Positions 34,439 through 42,385 of a stretch of 42,385 nucleotides of DNA are shown piece after piece. Position numbers and translations under genes: made by a program. How positions within the stretch are numbered: the stretch's first letter is position 1; every line of letters starts with the position of its first letter. The stretch spans positions 1 through 42,385 of the forward strand of contig JAJTFB010000041.1 in assembly GCA_021300015.1 (NCBI GenBank). The letters run 5' to 3'. The notes beneath the pieces were generated by a model, which worked only from the letters and a program-made list of their open reading frames with translations, did no database searches and was not told the origin of the DNA. The DNA is from Pirellula sp. (GTDB taxonomy: Bacteria > Planctomycetota > Planctomycetia > Pirellulales > Pirellulaceae).

Positions 34439-34468
34439 TTGCCTTGGACAATACGAAATATCTACAAT
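34439..34468 (+). promoter_or_regulatory. Predicted promoter for the zinc-ribbon membrane protein gene
   Basis: TTGCCT (34439-34444) and TACAAT (34463-34468) are 18 bp apart, a fair sigma-70-type match (4 of 6 and 5 of 6). Transcription would begin about 65 bp before the GTG at 34540, which has TAAGGAT as ribosome-binding site. Confidence 0.35.
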
Positions 34469-34539
34469 AAACCGCATCGCGAGATCTCGCGGTCGAAACA
34501 GCCAATCGACAACCCGTCGCCCCTAAGGATACTACTTGC

Positions 34540-36750
34540 GTGGATCCCTTTCGCATCGTTTGTCCAGCATGTTCCACGAAATTGGTCGTGCGTCAACCTG
34601 AACTCGTCGGGCGGACCGTTCCGTGCCCGAAGTGCAAAAATGCGATCCATGTCGTAAGGGCCGGCCAAGTCTCTTGGAATCCAGGCACTGTCGCAGCAGG
34701 CGATCTGAGCGGCTCGGAATCCTCGGAGCCAAAGAAAGCCAATCCACCGGCCAATCCACCGGCCAAAACTCCCCAAAAGACTACTTCAAGCGTCAACTCC
34801 GAAGCCATCACCAAAGCCGATCCAGGAGACTGGGACCTCGAAGCCTTCGAATCGGCGCTGGCCGAGCATAATGCACCCTCGGGCGATTCTGCCCAAGGCG
34901 GCTTCTTTCGAGACAGCAGTGCCGATACGTCGCCAAGTCGCAAAAAAGAAACCGAACCCTTTGCAATCCAACCCCTGGATCCACCCTCAAGCTCCGTCGG
35001 TTCGACCACCGTCCCGGCGGCTGCCTGGCAAAGCCCACAAGCCAAAACGCGCCGCCAACTCCTGACCTTGATCGTCGTCGGGATCTCCGGTTGCGTGCTT
35101 GCCGCTTTGGCCTTCGTCGCTTTCCTTAATTACGTCAAATCAAATCGCGACCAACCTAAAATCCAAAACAATCCACCTGCTGCCGCGATCCAGCCCGCCG
35201 AGCCGAACCTTCAAAAGGCCCAGGCACCCAAACCCGATGTACCTGCAAATCCCCTTGAAATCGCAAGGCAACCCGAACTGGAGAAACCACCCGAACTGAC
35301 CATCGAAGCAGCACCAGGTGTCAACAGGATCGAACCGATGGTCCCGGCAGATCCCAAAGAACCCATCGCAGCACAAGCCCCCGGATTGAAAGTCAATCCA
35401 CTGGCTCCCCCACCCGAAAACAGCATTCCTGAAAAAGACCCGACTCAGATCGAGCCCCCAGCGAACGACCAGACCCCACCGATCGACGAGCCACTGCCAT
35501 CGATCTTCAAAGACTTTCTCCCGATCTTCGATCGATCCAGCCAACCGGGGTGGAGCGACTTAGGCAAAGAAGGTGACAAGACAATCGATCAAGAGTTATC
35601 GATCGAAAACTCCGAGGTTGCTTTTTCAAGAGAATACTACCCCCAACCCATCCCGCTCCCGAACTGGACCGAGCGATCCGAACGAAAATTCGGCCGGATA
35701 CGAACTCCTGAAATGACTCTCCTGAGCTTTGTGCATTGGCTCAACCGAATCACAGGCCATGCGATCTCAATCGATTGGTTCTTGTTCAACCTCTCGGACG
35801 TCGGGCTCGATACCCCCTTCAAACTTGAATCCGAAGGGACCAGCGGCGATGAGATTCTCAAGCAATTCACGGCTCAGATAGGAGCCCAGGTCGATATAGA
35901 CCCCCAAGGCTTCGTTTTCATCCGGCCATTGGCCGAGAAGCGATCGAATAAGCTCAAGCCCGATGGAAGCACGTCCCTCGGACCGCTTGCCAAAGGGCTT
36001 CCCGAAGGCCAAGACCAATCGATCCTGCGACTCGTTCTGGACCTTCTGCAGGTCGACCGGTGCGAGTACAACGAGGGCAAACTCTCCTGGGGCCCTGACT
36101 CAACAGCTTACCAGCAAGCCCAGGTCCTCGCGGCCCTTGCATCGATTCGCGAAGCGATCGCGATGGCCCCGGCCCCCGAGAATCAAGCCCCCGAGAATCA
36201 AGTCTTCGACTTCAACCGACCCGAGGCTTGGATGAGCCTTCTTCGCAAAAGCCAGATGAAACTTCCCAAGGAGGAAATCCTCTACGAGGAGCGACCGATC
36301 CTCGACATCATGATCAAAGCGGCCCAAGCCAGCCAATGCGAGCTTTTGATCGATTGGCCAGCCGTTTGGTCCCATGGCCTTCATCCCAATCGCATGGCCT
36401 TATCCGTGCTGCGCGGCCGAACGATGCTCGAGGTCTCCAACCGCTTCCTTGAGGATCACTCGCTGGAACTCGTGCCACTCGACAACCGTACTTGGATGCT
36501 CACAACCGAGGGGCAAAGGCGCTCGATGATCCGACTCCTGGCGGTTCGAACCGATCGTGGAGTCTCCTTAGAGGACATGCGTGTATCGCTCAGAGGACTC
36601 GTCCCGAGAAGCTCAAACGGCAAGTCGTTGTTCAGGTCAGAGCTAGTACCCGGTGCTCCCGGTGTCGCACTGCTACGTATCTGCCCACCGAACTCGAATC
36701 TACTCGGTGACGTGGAACTCGTCGGAGCCCTTGGCCAGAAAGCCCGCTGA
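34540..36750 (+). CDS. Zinc-ribbon, membrane-spanning protein with secretin-N-like C-terminal region
   Basis: This 736-aa protein begins with a zinc ribbon (C8-PA-C11 and C29-PK-C32), of a kind found at the head of many planctomycete membrane proteins. A charged, Ser/Pro-rich stretch follows, then one membrane helix at about residues 175-197 (LLTLIVVGISGCVLAALAFV), a long Pro/Ala/Lys-rich linker (about 200-330) and a C-terminal region of about 400 residues. The latter includes MTLLSFVHWLNRITGHAISI and a second, similar block (ILDIMIKAAQASQCELLIDW), each resembling the small STN/secretin N-domain fold. Topology puts the zinc ribbon in the cytoplasm and the repeats outside. The function is unknown. 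GTG at 34540 is chosen because of the TAAGGAT upstream. Confidence 0.8.
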   Translation: MDPFRIVCPACSTKLVVRQPELVGRTVPCPKCKNAIHVVRAGQVSWNPGTVAAGDLSGSESSEPKKANPPANPPAKTPQKTTSSVNSEAITKADPGDWDLEAFESALAEHNAPSGDSAQGGFFRDSSADTSPSRKKETEPFAIQPLDPPSSSVGSTTVPAAAWQSPQAKTRRQLLTLIVVGISGCVLAALAFVAFLNYVKSNRDQPKIQNNPPAAAIQPAEPNLQKAQAPKPDVPANPLEIARQPELEKPPELTIEAAPGVNRIEPMVPADPKEPIAAQAPGLKVNPLAPPPENSIPEKDPTQIEPPANDQTPPIDEPLPSIFKDFLPIFDRSSQPGWSDLGKEGDKTIDQELSIENSEVAFSREYYPQPIPLPNWTERSERKFGRIRTPEMTLLSFVHWLNRITGHAISIDWFLFNLSDVGLDTPFKLESEGTSGDEILKQFTAQIGAQVDIDPQGFVFIRPLAEKRSNKLKPDGSTSLGPLAKGLPEGQDQSILRLVLDLLQVDRCEYNEGKLSWGPDSTAYQQAQVLAALASIREAIAMAPAPENQAPENQVFDFNRPEAWMSLLRKSQMKLPKEEILYEERPILDIMIKAAQASQCELLIDWPAVWSHGLHPNRMALSVLRGRTMLEVSNRFLEDHSLELVPLDNRTWMLTTEGQRRSMIRLLAVRTDRGVSLEDMRVSLRGLVPRSSNGKSLFRSELVPGAPGVALLRICPPNSNLLGDVELVGALGQKAR

Positions 36751-36773
36751 TTGCCTGGTCTAGCCTCTTTTTT

Positions 36774-37508
36774 CTATCCTCTCTTTTTGGACCGATGGAT
36801 CGCCGAGGCTTTGAGCAAGGCAGAAAATGCCGAGCGAGCTTCTTGGAGCGAAATTTTCGATTGTCCAAGTCGTCGCTCTTGATAGATGATGGGCACTTCG
36901 GTGACTCGTGCCCCGGACTTGAGCAAGTGGGCTAGGATCTCTTCGAGAAACCCGTAACCGGTTTCCTGCAGCCCATCGAGATCGATCTTTTCGAGCATCG
37001 CCACGCGATACATTCGGTACGCACTACTGCAATCTCGAATCGACCAACCGACCATCCGGCGCGCAAGCCAATTGGCAAAGCGACTGACCGCGATCCGCCG
37101 CCAGGAACAGCCCTGCAAGCCCCCACCGGAAACGTACCTCGAACCGATCACCAGATCATAGGCATCGCGGAGAGAAACCATTTGAGGAATCACCCCTGGA
37201 TCATGACTCAGATCCCCATCGAGATTCACGAGCCAATCGTAGCGGTGCTCGATGGCGTAGTGCATTCCGGTGCGGATCGCCGTTCCGAGTCCAAGCTTCC
37301 CGGACCGTTCGATCAGTGCGACACGGGGATTGGACTTTTGGTGCGATCGCACCCAATCGGCCGTGCCATCGGGCGAGTGGTCATCGACGATGAGGACATC
37401 GGAATCGGGCGACGCGGATCGAATCGCCTCGAGGAGGCTCGGGAGGTTTTCCCGTTCGTTGTAGGTACAGACCAGTACCAGGCTCGAGGGTGCTAACCGA
37501 CTGGTCAT
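36774..37508 (-). CDS. Dolichyl-phosphate mannose synthase-like glycosyltransferase (GT2)
   Basis: A family 2 glycosyltransferase of the DPM1/polyprenol-phosphate sugar synthase group, 244 aa. Motifs are LVCTYNERENLPSLLEAI, VLIVDDHSPDGTADWV, NLDGDLSHDPGVIP (the DxD-type metal site) and GSRYVSGGG, with a C-terminal RRLGQSKIS close to the family's RxxGxSK. It lacks C-terminal membrane helices, so it is the short soluble DPM1-like form that works at the inner face of the membrane with a polyprenyl phosphate acceptor. The sugar (mannose or glucose) is inferred only from the family. The start overlaps the gyrA stop by 4 bp (ATGA), so it is translated from the gyrA mRNA. Confidence 0.92.
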   Translation of the reverse strand: MTSRLAPSSLVLVCTYNERENLPSLLEAIRSASPDSDVLIVDDHSPDGTADWVRSHQKSNPRVALIERSGKLGLGTAIRTGMHYAIEHRYDWLVNLDGDLSHDPGVIPQMVSLRDAYDLVIGSRYVSGGGLQGCSWRRIAVSRFANWLARRMVGWSIRDCSSAYRMYRVAMLEKIDLDGLQETGYGFLEEILAHLLKSGARVTEVPIIYQERRLGQSKISLQEARSAFSALLKASAIHRSKKRG

Positions 37509-40426
37509 TCGTCCGATTCGTTATCCGCGTTGTTTTCGATATCCGAATCCTCGAGCTCCAGGCTGCTGGCACCAGGCTCATCTGGGTTGGAGGATTCCGA
37601 GGTGCTCGACGGGGGGGCCTTGGCTGCTTGCTCTCGGGCTTCGGCTTCGACTCGAGCCGCTTCGGCTTCGATATCCGCTGCCGGGACTCGGACGACGGCC
37701 GCGAGGGTATCGTTTTCGTCGAGGCTCATGATTCGGACCCCTTGAGTGTTGCGACCGATGACGCTGATGTCGTTTGCGGCGATGCGTTGGATTTTCCCTC
37801 GCGAGGTCATCATGATCAGTTCGTCATTGTCATAGACAGCCACGGTGCTGACGACAGGACCATTGCGTTTGGTGGTCTTGATATCGATGATCCCTTTGCC
37901 ACCGCGTCGCTGGGTGCGGTAGCGAGGCGAGGAACCGTTGTCATCGTTGGCTGCATCGTCACCGGAGGCCTCTGCAGAATCGACTTGCTCGGGATCGGAC
38001 AGCTCCGCATCGGCGGGCTCTGGAGACTCAGCGCCCGAATCGATCGCGTCGTCATCGAGGCTCGGATCGTCTTCTTTGATGACCAGTTCATCGCCTGGCC
38101 CGAAACTTGTGCGTTTGCCGTATCCGTTTTGGCAGACAGTCAGAAGCGTTGCCGTCGGATCGGCGACGACCATACCGACGACTTCGTCTTGTTTCTTGAG
38201 GGAAATCCCTTTGACTCCCGAGGTGTTTCGCCCCATCGGTCGGGCATCGTTTTGGCCGAATCGGATGGCCATTCCCCCTGCGGTCGACAGGATGATTTGG
38301 TCTTTGGGTTTGGTGATGACCACATCGACCAGCTCGTCATCTTCGCGGAGTTTGATCGCGATGATGCCTCCTTTCTTGGGTCGGCTATAGGCCTCCGAAG
38401 GGGTCTTTTTGATGATTCCTTTTTTGGTAACCATCATCAGGAAGTGTCCTGGCAGGTTGAAATCTCGCACGGGGACGCAGTCGCGGATTTTCTCTTCGGG
38501 GGTTAAGTTCAGCAGGTTGACGATGGCACGGCCTTTGCTTTCTCGACTCATCTGAGGAAGCTCCCAGACCTTCTGCCAATAGACTTTTCCTTGGTTGGTA
38601 AAGAACAAAAGGTAAGCATGGGTGCTTGCGACAAAGAGGTGCTCGACGGGGTCCTGCTCTTCGGCTTTCAGACCGGTGATTCCTTTGCCGCCCCGTTTTT
38701 GCGCTTTGTAGATCGATGCCGGCAGGCGTTTGATGTAACCTTGGTGCGAGATCGTCACGACCATGGACTCCTCGGTGATGAGGTCTTCCATGTTGTAGTT
38801 TCCGAGTTCCACGTCGGAGATTTCCGTCATGCGGTCGGTACCGTACTTGCGGGAGATTTCGACAAGGTCCTCTCGGATGATCCCGTAGATCCTCGACGGG
38901 TTACCCAGGATATCTCGGTAGCCATCGATTTCCTCGAGGATTGCGGCGTGCTCTTGGCCGAGTTTCTCTTGCTCGAGACCCGCGAGTTGACCGAGGGTCA
39001 TTCTCAGGATCGAATCGGTCTGGACGCTGGTGAGTTTGTAAACGTCCGACGCACCGCGTTCGAGTTGGAAGTCGGCAAAACCGCGTTCTCCAAGAGCCCG
39101 TTGCATCATCGAGGCTGGGCACTCGACTCCCATGAGATTCACTTTGGCTTCGGCCTGCGTGCGGCTCGCACGGATAATCGCGATGATGCGATCGATGTCG
39201 GCCAGTGCCAGCAAGAGTCCTTCGATGACGTGCTTGCGCTTCCTCGCCGAGCCGAGCAAGTGCTGGGTCCGTCGACGGATGACCGTCACACGGTGGCGAA
39301 TGAACTCTTGGAGGATCTCTTTTAGGTTCAACTCGCGTGGCTTGCCGTCGACGAGCGCAAGGAGGATGATCGAGATGGTTTCTTGCAAAGGCGAGTACTG
39401 AAACAACTGATTGAGCACGACGTTCGGGTCGGAGTTCTGCTTGATCTCGATGACCAACCGAACTGGCTCTTTCAAGTCGCTCTCGTCACGAATCCCGGAT
39501 ATACCTCGGATTCGATCGCTGCGGACCAATTCTGCGATTTTCTCAACGACGCGATCTCGAGCTTGCTGGAAGGGGATATCGCGGACAATCAGCTTGGATT
39601 TCCTGCCTTCTTCGACGATGTCCACATGGGACCTGACGATGATCGTCGAACGCCCGGTCATGTAGGCTTTGCGAATGTTGTATCGGCCGCAGATGATCCC
39701 ACCGGTCGGAAAGTCTGGACCCGGAATGATGTCGCAGAGCTCAGCGACCGACACCTCGGGATTATCAATCACGCGGAGCAGGGCGTTGCAGACTTCTCGC
39801 AAGTTATGTGGGGGGATGCTCGTGGCCATCCCCACAGCGATGCCTTGAGCCCCATTGACCAGCAAGTTCGGAAAACGAGAGGGCAAAACGACCGGTTCGG
39901 TTCGTCGATCGTCATAGGTGGGGATGAAATCGACCGTGTCGAGTTTGATGTCCTCGAGCATCATCGCGGCAGGACCTGCCAAACGGGCTTCGGTGTACCG
40001 CATCGCAGCAGCGGGCAATCCTGCGATCGAACCAAAGTTCCCTTGCTTGTCGATCAGCACATGCCGCATGTTCCACTCTTGGGCCATACGGACAAGCGTC
40101 GGATAGATGATCGCTTCGCCGTGCGGGTGGTAATTTCCCGAGGTGTCCCCGGCGATCTTCGCACACTTGACCCGCGCCGCTCCAGGGGTCAAGCTCAAGT
40201 CGTTCATGGCAACCAAAATTCGACGCTGGCTGGGCTTCAACCCGTCGCGAACGTCTGGAAGAGCCCGGCTGACAATAACGCTCATGGCATACGTCAGATA
40301 GCTATCTCGCAATTCGTCTTCGATCGGCTCTTGAATCATCCGCTCGCCACCACCCCCGCCGTCTCCGGAAGTAGGTAGGCTCGAGGGATCGTTCGGGTCA
40401 AAATCATCGGGTGGGACGTTCGACAC
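37505..40426 (-). CDS. gyrA: DNA gyrase subunit A
   Basis: GyrA cuts and rejoins DNA to introduce negative supercoils together with GyrB. The 973-aa protein contains the breakage-reunion domain ([20 protein letters not shown]) with catalytic Y144 in AMRYTE and the C-terminal DNA-wrapping domain with a GyrA box QKRGGKG (576-582). A second box-like motif QRRGGKG occurs at 839-845, just after a long acidic insertion (about 785-835). In the quinolone-resistance region, E. coli S83 and D87 are replaced by A105 and P109 (HGEAIIYP). The protein is about 100 residues longer than E. coli GyrA, including a Gly-rich N-terminal tail and an acidic C-terminus. The glycosyltransferase gene overlaps its 3' end. 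No gyrB is in the window. Confidence 0.96.
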   Translation of the reverse strand: MSNVPPDDFDPNDPSSLPTSGDGGGGGERMIQEPIEDELRDSYLTYAMSVIVSRALPDVRDGLKPSQRRILVAMNDLSLTPGAARVKCAKIAGDTSGNYHPHGEAIIYPTLVRMAQEWNMRHVLIDKQGNFGSIAGLPAAAMRYTEARLAGPAAMMLEDIKLDTVDFIPTYDDRRTEPVVLPSRFPNLLVNGAQGIAVGMATSIPPHNLREVCNALLRVIDNPEVSVAELCDIIPGPDFPTGGIICGRYNIRKAYMTGRSTIIVRSHVDIVEEGRKSKLIVRDIPFQQARDRVVEKIAELVRSDRIRGISGIRDESDLKEPVRLVIEIKQNSDPNVVLNQLFQYSPLQETISIILLALVDGKPRELNLKEILQEFIRHRVTVIRRRTQHLLGSARKRKHVIEGLLLALADIDRIIAIIRASRTQAEAKVNLMGVECPASMMQRALGERGFADFQLERGASDVYKLTSVQTDSILRMTLGQLAGLEQEKLGQEHAAILEEIDGYRDILGNPSRIYGIIREDLVEISRKYGTDRMTEISDVELGNYNMEDLITEESMVVTISHQGYIKRLPASIYKAQKRGGKGITGLKAEEQDPVEHLFVASTHAYLLFFTNQGKVYWQKVWELPQMSRESKGRAIVNLLNLTPEEKIRDCVPVRDFNLPGHFLMMVTKKGIIKKTPSEAYSRPKKGGIIAIKLREDDELVDVVITKPKDQIILSTAGGMAIRFGQNDARPMGRNTSGVKGISLKKQDEVVGMVVADPTATLLTVCQNGYGKRTSFGPGDELVIKEDDPSLDDDAIDSGAESPEPADAELSDPEQVDSAEASGDDAANDDNGSSPRYRTQRRGGKGIIDIKTTKRNGPVVSTVAVYDNDELIMMTSRGKIQRIAANDISVIGRNTQGVRIMSLDENDTLAAVVRVPAADIEAEAARVEAEAREQAAKAPPSSTSESSNPDEPGASSLELEDSDIENNADNESDE

Positions 40427-40628
40427 GGATCTGTTCTTTTCTGCTCAAGAAGACAAGTCAAGTTCGATCGGTTCGGGGGGGCGCAGACCCGACCAATCCC
40501 AATCGAAAATTGTACCGTTTTTGCCGAAAATCCACAATCGGCCATGCCGGGTGGGGAACGACAAACACCCAACGAAAATTCGATCCAAACCCCTCTTTCA
40601 ACGACCCATGCCCACGCCCATTGAGGCT

Positions 40629-41663
40629 TTAAAACAGCTCGTCGAGTTCCTTCTTGGAAAATGCGTGCAACCATGCCGCCTCGCGGGCGACCTCCTGGGT
40701 CTTACCCAACGCCTCGCAAATGCGCAGACGGTGGTACCGAAGCGTCGCGTAAATCTCGAGGGTCTCAGGAAGCCCCCGAGAGAGTTCAGGAAACTCCTCG
40801 AGCAATGCATCGACTCCCCAGCCTTTGGTCCTGCTCGATACAACAGACCCGGCGGCTACAGACTCGGCGTTTGCTGGCTCGGCGTTTGCTGGCTCGGCGT
40901 TTGATGGCTCGGCGTTTGATGGCTCGGCGTTTGATGGCTCGGCGGCGGCTGGCTCGACGGCCGGCTGTGCTTGCAACTCCTCGATGCGGACCAAGCACCG
41001 CTCGAGCTTGGGATTCGCACTCCAAGCCTCGGTCAGTTTCGCAAGCGACTTGTCCATCACGACCAGTGCCTCTTCGTTTCGGCCCATGCGATGAAGCACC
41101 CACCCCTTGGTGTCCAAGAACGACTCGTTCTCGGCAGTCTTGATCGCCGTATCGATCTCAATCAAGGCTTGTTCAAGGTCTTTTCCGGCCAAAGCTCTCA
41201 TGTAAGCCATCTGATTGTTTTGGACCGCGGTTCGCTCCTCGAGAGGGGGTAAGTTCACGTTCAAAATCCGAGCCGCATCGTCGAACTTTTTTCGGTTCGA
41301 AAGAAGCGAGGAAATCGCAAAGGCTGCTTCCGAGCGGATCGCCGGATTTTCGATCTGGCCAATCCGCTGCTCCCAAAGATCGACATAAAAACTCGATACC
41401 GCACTCGATTCGTTGTTGGCCTCGACCCGATCGAGCTGCCTGAGAAAGTTCCGGTCGGCCGCAATATCCGGTGACTTCTTGTAAGCATCCTCAAGGAGTT
41501 TTTGGGCCTCAACGACGTTTCCTTGATCGAACTCATTAGCCGCCTTGGCCAGCATCCATCGCGCCGTCGTCGCCGGACCAAAATAGTCAGCAATCACCGG
41601 GCCGACGGGCAAACCGATGGCCGCGGCCAAGATCATTCGATTGACGAAAGTACCTGAACTCAT
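40629..41663 (-). CDS. TPR-like exported protein with a pentapeptide repeat linker
   Basis: This 344-aa protein was not recognised beyond its helical-repeat character. A hydrophobic N-terminus (about 8-25, NRMILAAAIGLPVGPVIA) may export or anchor it. TPR-like helices follow (ARWMLAKAANEFDQGNVVEA; WVLHRMGRNEEALVVMDK). At about 233-265 a low-complexity linker of AEPSN/AEPAN units appears, encoded by the 15-bp DNA repeat at 40861-40965. A further helical part (YATLRYHRLRICEALGKTQE) closes the protein. It precedes gyrA on the same strand by 202 bp, with no convincing promoter or terminator in that gap, and is divergent from hemL. Confidence 0.8.
   Translation of the reverse strand: MSSGTFVNRMILAAAIGLPVGPVIADYFGPATTARWMLAKAANEFDQGNVVEAQKLLEDAYKKSPDIAADRNFLRQLDRVEANNESSAVSSFYVDLWEQRIGQIENPAIRSEAAFAISSLLSNRKKFDDAARILNVNLPPLEERTAVQNNQMAYMRALAGKDLEQALIEIDTAIKTAENESFLDTKGWVLHRMGRNEEALVVMDKSLAKLTEAWSANPKLERCLVRIEELQAQPAVEPAAAEPSNAEPSNAEPSNAEPANAEPANAESVAAGSVVSSRTKGWGVDALLEEFPELSRGLPETLEIYATLRYHRLRICEALGKTQEVAREAAWLHAFSKKELDELF
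40861..40965. repeat. 15-bp tandem repeat inside the TPR-protein gene
   Basis: Seven consecutive 15-bp units, four of them GGCTCGGCGTTTGNT (40876-40935), one GACTCGGCGTTTGCT before and two diverged copies after. On the coding strand each unit gives five residues (AEPSN or AEPAN), so changes in copy number keep the frame. It is the only coding minisatellite I noticed in the window. Confidence 0.9.
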
Positions 41664-41787
41664 GATGCGAATTGGTGGTTAGATGCCAAGTTCAACTTTT
41701 CCCAGGCGTTATGTCTGGTAGGATTTCTGCGGATGTTCCCCAAGGCCATTATCCCCGGTGTTCCCCTGAGAGGAAAGACCAACGGCC

Positions 41788-41817
41788 AGGAATGACTAAC
41801 GCAGGAATGACTAACGC
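41788..41817. repeat. 15-bp tandem duplication in the hemL leader
   Basis: AGGAATGACTAACGC occurs twice in a row (41788-41802 and 41803-41817), ending 23 bp before the hemL ATG. Each copy carries AGGA, but both are too far from the ATG to act as its ribosome-binding site. The rest of the 177-bp divergent gap shows no clear promoter. Confidence 0.75.
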
Positions 41818-41840
41818 AGAAACGATCCTACCGAGCGACC

Positions 41841-42385
41841 ATGAATATCGACCTGACGAAAAGCCAAGCTGCATTCGAACGAGCCAAACGATTGATACCC
41901 GGAGGGGTCAACTCCCCGGCCCGAGCCTTCGGAGCCGTCGGCGGCCATCCGCTCTTTATCGAACGCGCCCAAGGCGCCTATCTGCACGATCTCGACGGCA
42001 ATCGGTTCATCGATTACATCGGATCCTGGGGACCGATGATCCTCGGACACGCCGAACCGAGCGTGATCGAAGCGATCGTCCAAGCCGCCCAGAAGGGGAC
42101 TTCCTACGGCGCTCCGACGGAAAACGAATCTCGAATCGCAGAGCTGATCCTCAAGGCATTTCCGAGCATGCAACGCGTTCGACTCGTCAGCTCCGGTACC
42201 GAAGCGACCATGAGCGCCATCCGTGTCGCTCGCGGCTTTACGGGCCGTGACCGAATCATCAAATTCTCCGGTTGCTACCACGGGCATGTCGACTCGTTGC
42301 TCGTCTCGGCCGGGTCAGCCGCCGCAACCCTCGGTGTGCCCGATTCACCCGGTGTCACTCCCGGAACCTCCCAAGACACCATCGT
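41841..42385 (+). CDS. hemL: Glutamate-1-semialdehyde 2,1-aminomutase, N-terminal part
   Basis: HemL turns glutamate-1-semialdehyde into 5-aminolevulinate, the entry point of the C5 haem pathway, using pyridoxal phosphate. The frame runs from ATG 41841 off the right edge (181 codons). Family motifs visible are [14 protein letters not shown] at the N-terminus, [47 protein letters not shown] and [15 protein letters not shown]. The lysine that holds the cofactor lies beyond the window. Haem supply fits the cytochrome-rich planctomycete lifestyle but is not specific. Confidence 0.95.
   Translation, partial: MNIDLTKSQAAFERAKRLIPGGVNSPARAFGAVGGHPLFIERAQGAYLHDLDGNRFIDYIGSWGPMILGHAEPSVIEAIVQAAQKGTSYGAPTENESRIAELILKAFPSMQRVRLVSSGTEATMSAIRVARGFTGRDRIIKFSGCYHGHVDSLLVSAGSAAATLGVPDSPGVTPGTSQDTI

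Noticed and set aside
37490..38506. Plus-strand frame of 338 codons opposite the gyrA 3' end
   Set aside because: It is the complement of firmly identified gyrA sequence; other long frames at 38591-40378 are rejected for the same reason.
1..42385. Mobile element, prophage, CRISPR array or defence island
   Set aside because: No integrase, transposase, terminal repeats, spaced direct repeats or tRNA attachment sites were found; the short tandem repeats are local.

Overview
The window comes from the chromosome of a planctomycete, most likely a member of the Pirellulaceae or a relative. The evidence is a giant secreted PSCyt1/DUF1549/DUF1553 cytochrome protein followed by what looks like the start of its usual DUF1501 partner, together with DUF1080, FG-GAP, SGNH-like and zinc-ribbon/membrane proteins and a genuine formylglycine-generating enzyme. 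No rRNA, tRNA, CRISPR array, phage gene, transposase or insertion sequence was seen. The assignment rests on gene content, because no marker RNA is present.

Layout. 1-3750 (minus): DUF1501 start and the PSCyt1/PSD1 protein. 4048-11072 (plus): a small membrane protein, folK with an unusual C-terminal extension, an SDR oxidoreductase, a SulP transporter fused to a beta-carbonic anhydrase, a PlsC-like acyltransferase and a membrane-anchored FGE. 11069-17363 (minus): a divalent-metal RND efflux operon (His-rich exported protein, HlyD adaptor, CzcA-like pump) translationally coupled to an M14 deacylase. 17577-21350: a tiny membrane protein (plus), then a minus-strand group of exported protein, ExbB/TolQ-like channel, candidate 58-aa membrane protein and PP2C phosphatase. 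21388-22816: peptide deformylase (plus) and a DUF1080 protein (minus). 23081-29879 (plus): the rhodopsin and retinal cluster. 30077-32378 (plus): SGNH-like and FG-GAP proteins. 32402-34411 (minus): FAD oxidoreductase and TatD. 34540-36750 (plus): zinc-ribbon membrane protein. 36774-41663 (minus): TPR protein, gyrA and a GT2 glycosyltransferase. 41841 to the end (plus): the first part of hemL.

The most interesting region is 22.8-29.9 kb. It holds a xanthorhodopsin-type proton-pump rhodopsin followed by a complete retinal pathway: GGPP synthase (crtE), phytoene synthase (crtB), phytoene desaturase (crtI), lycopene cyclase (crtY) and the beta-carotene-cleaving oxygenase (blh). The last four genes are chained by ATGA overlaps, and a terminator-like hairpin separates the rhodopsin gene from the pathway genes. 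The rhodopsin carries the proton-pump D/T/E triad, the retinal lysine, a green-tuning leucine and the glycine that in xanthorhodopsin opens a window for a carotenoid antenna. Oddities include a Blh lacking one of the expected iron-ligand histidines, a crtB broken by a single-base frameshift in an A run, and a two-helix membrane segment that follows crtB without an intervening stop. Upstream lie a perfect palindrome and a strong hairpin that could be regulatory sites.

Functional assignments are from recognisable motifs and gene context read by eye; no database search was possible. Start codons are often uncertain because GTG and TTG starts appear common here.
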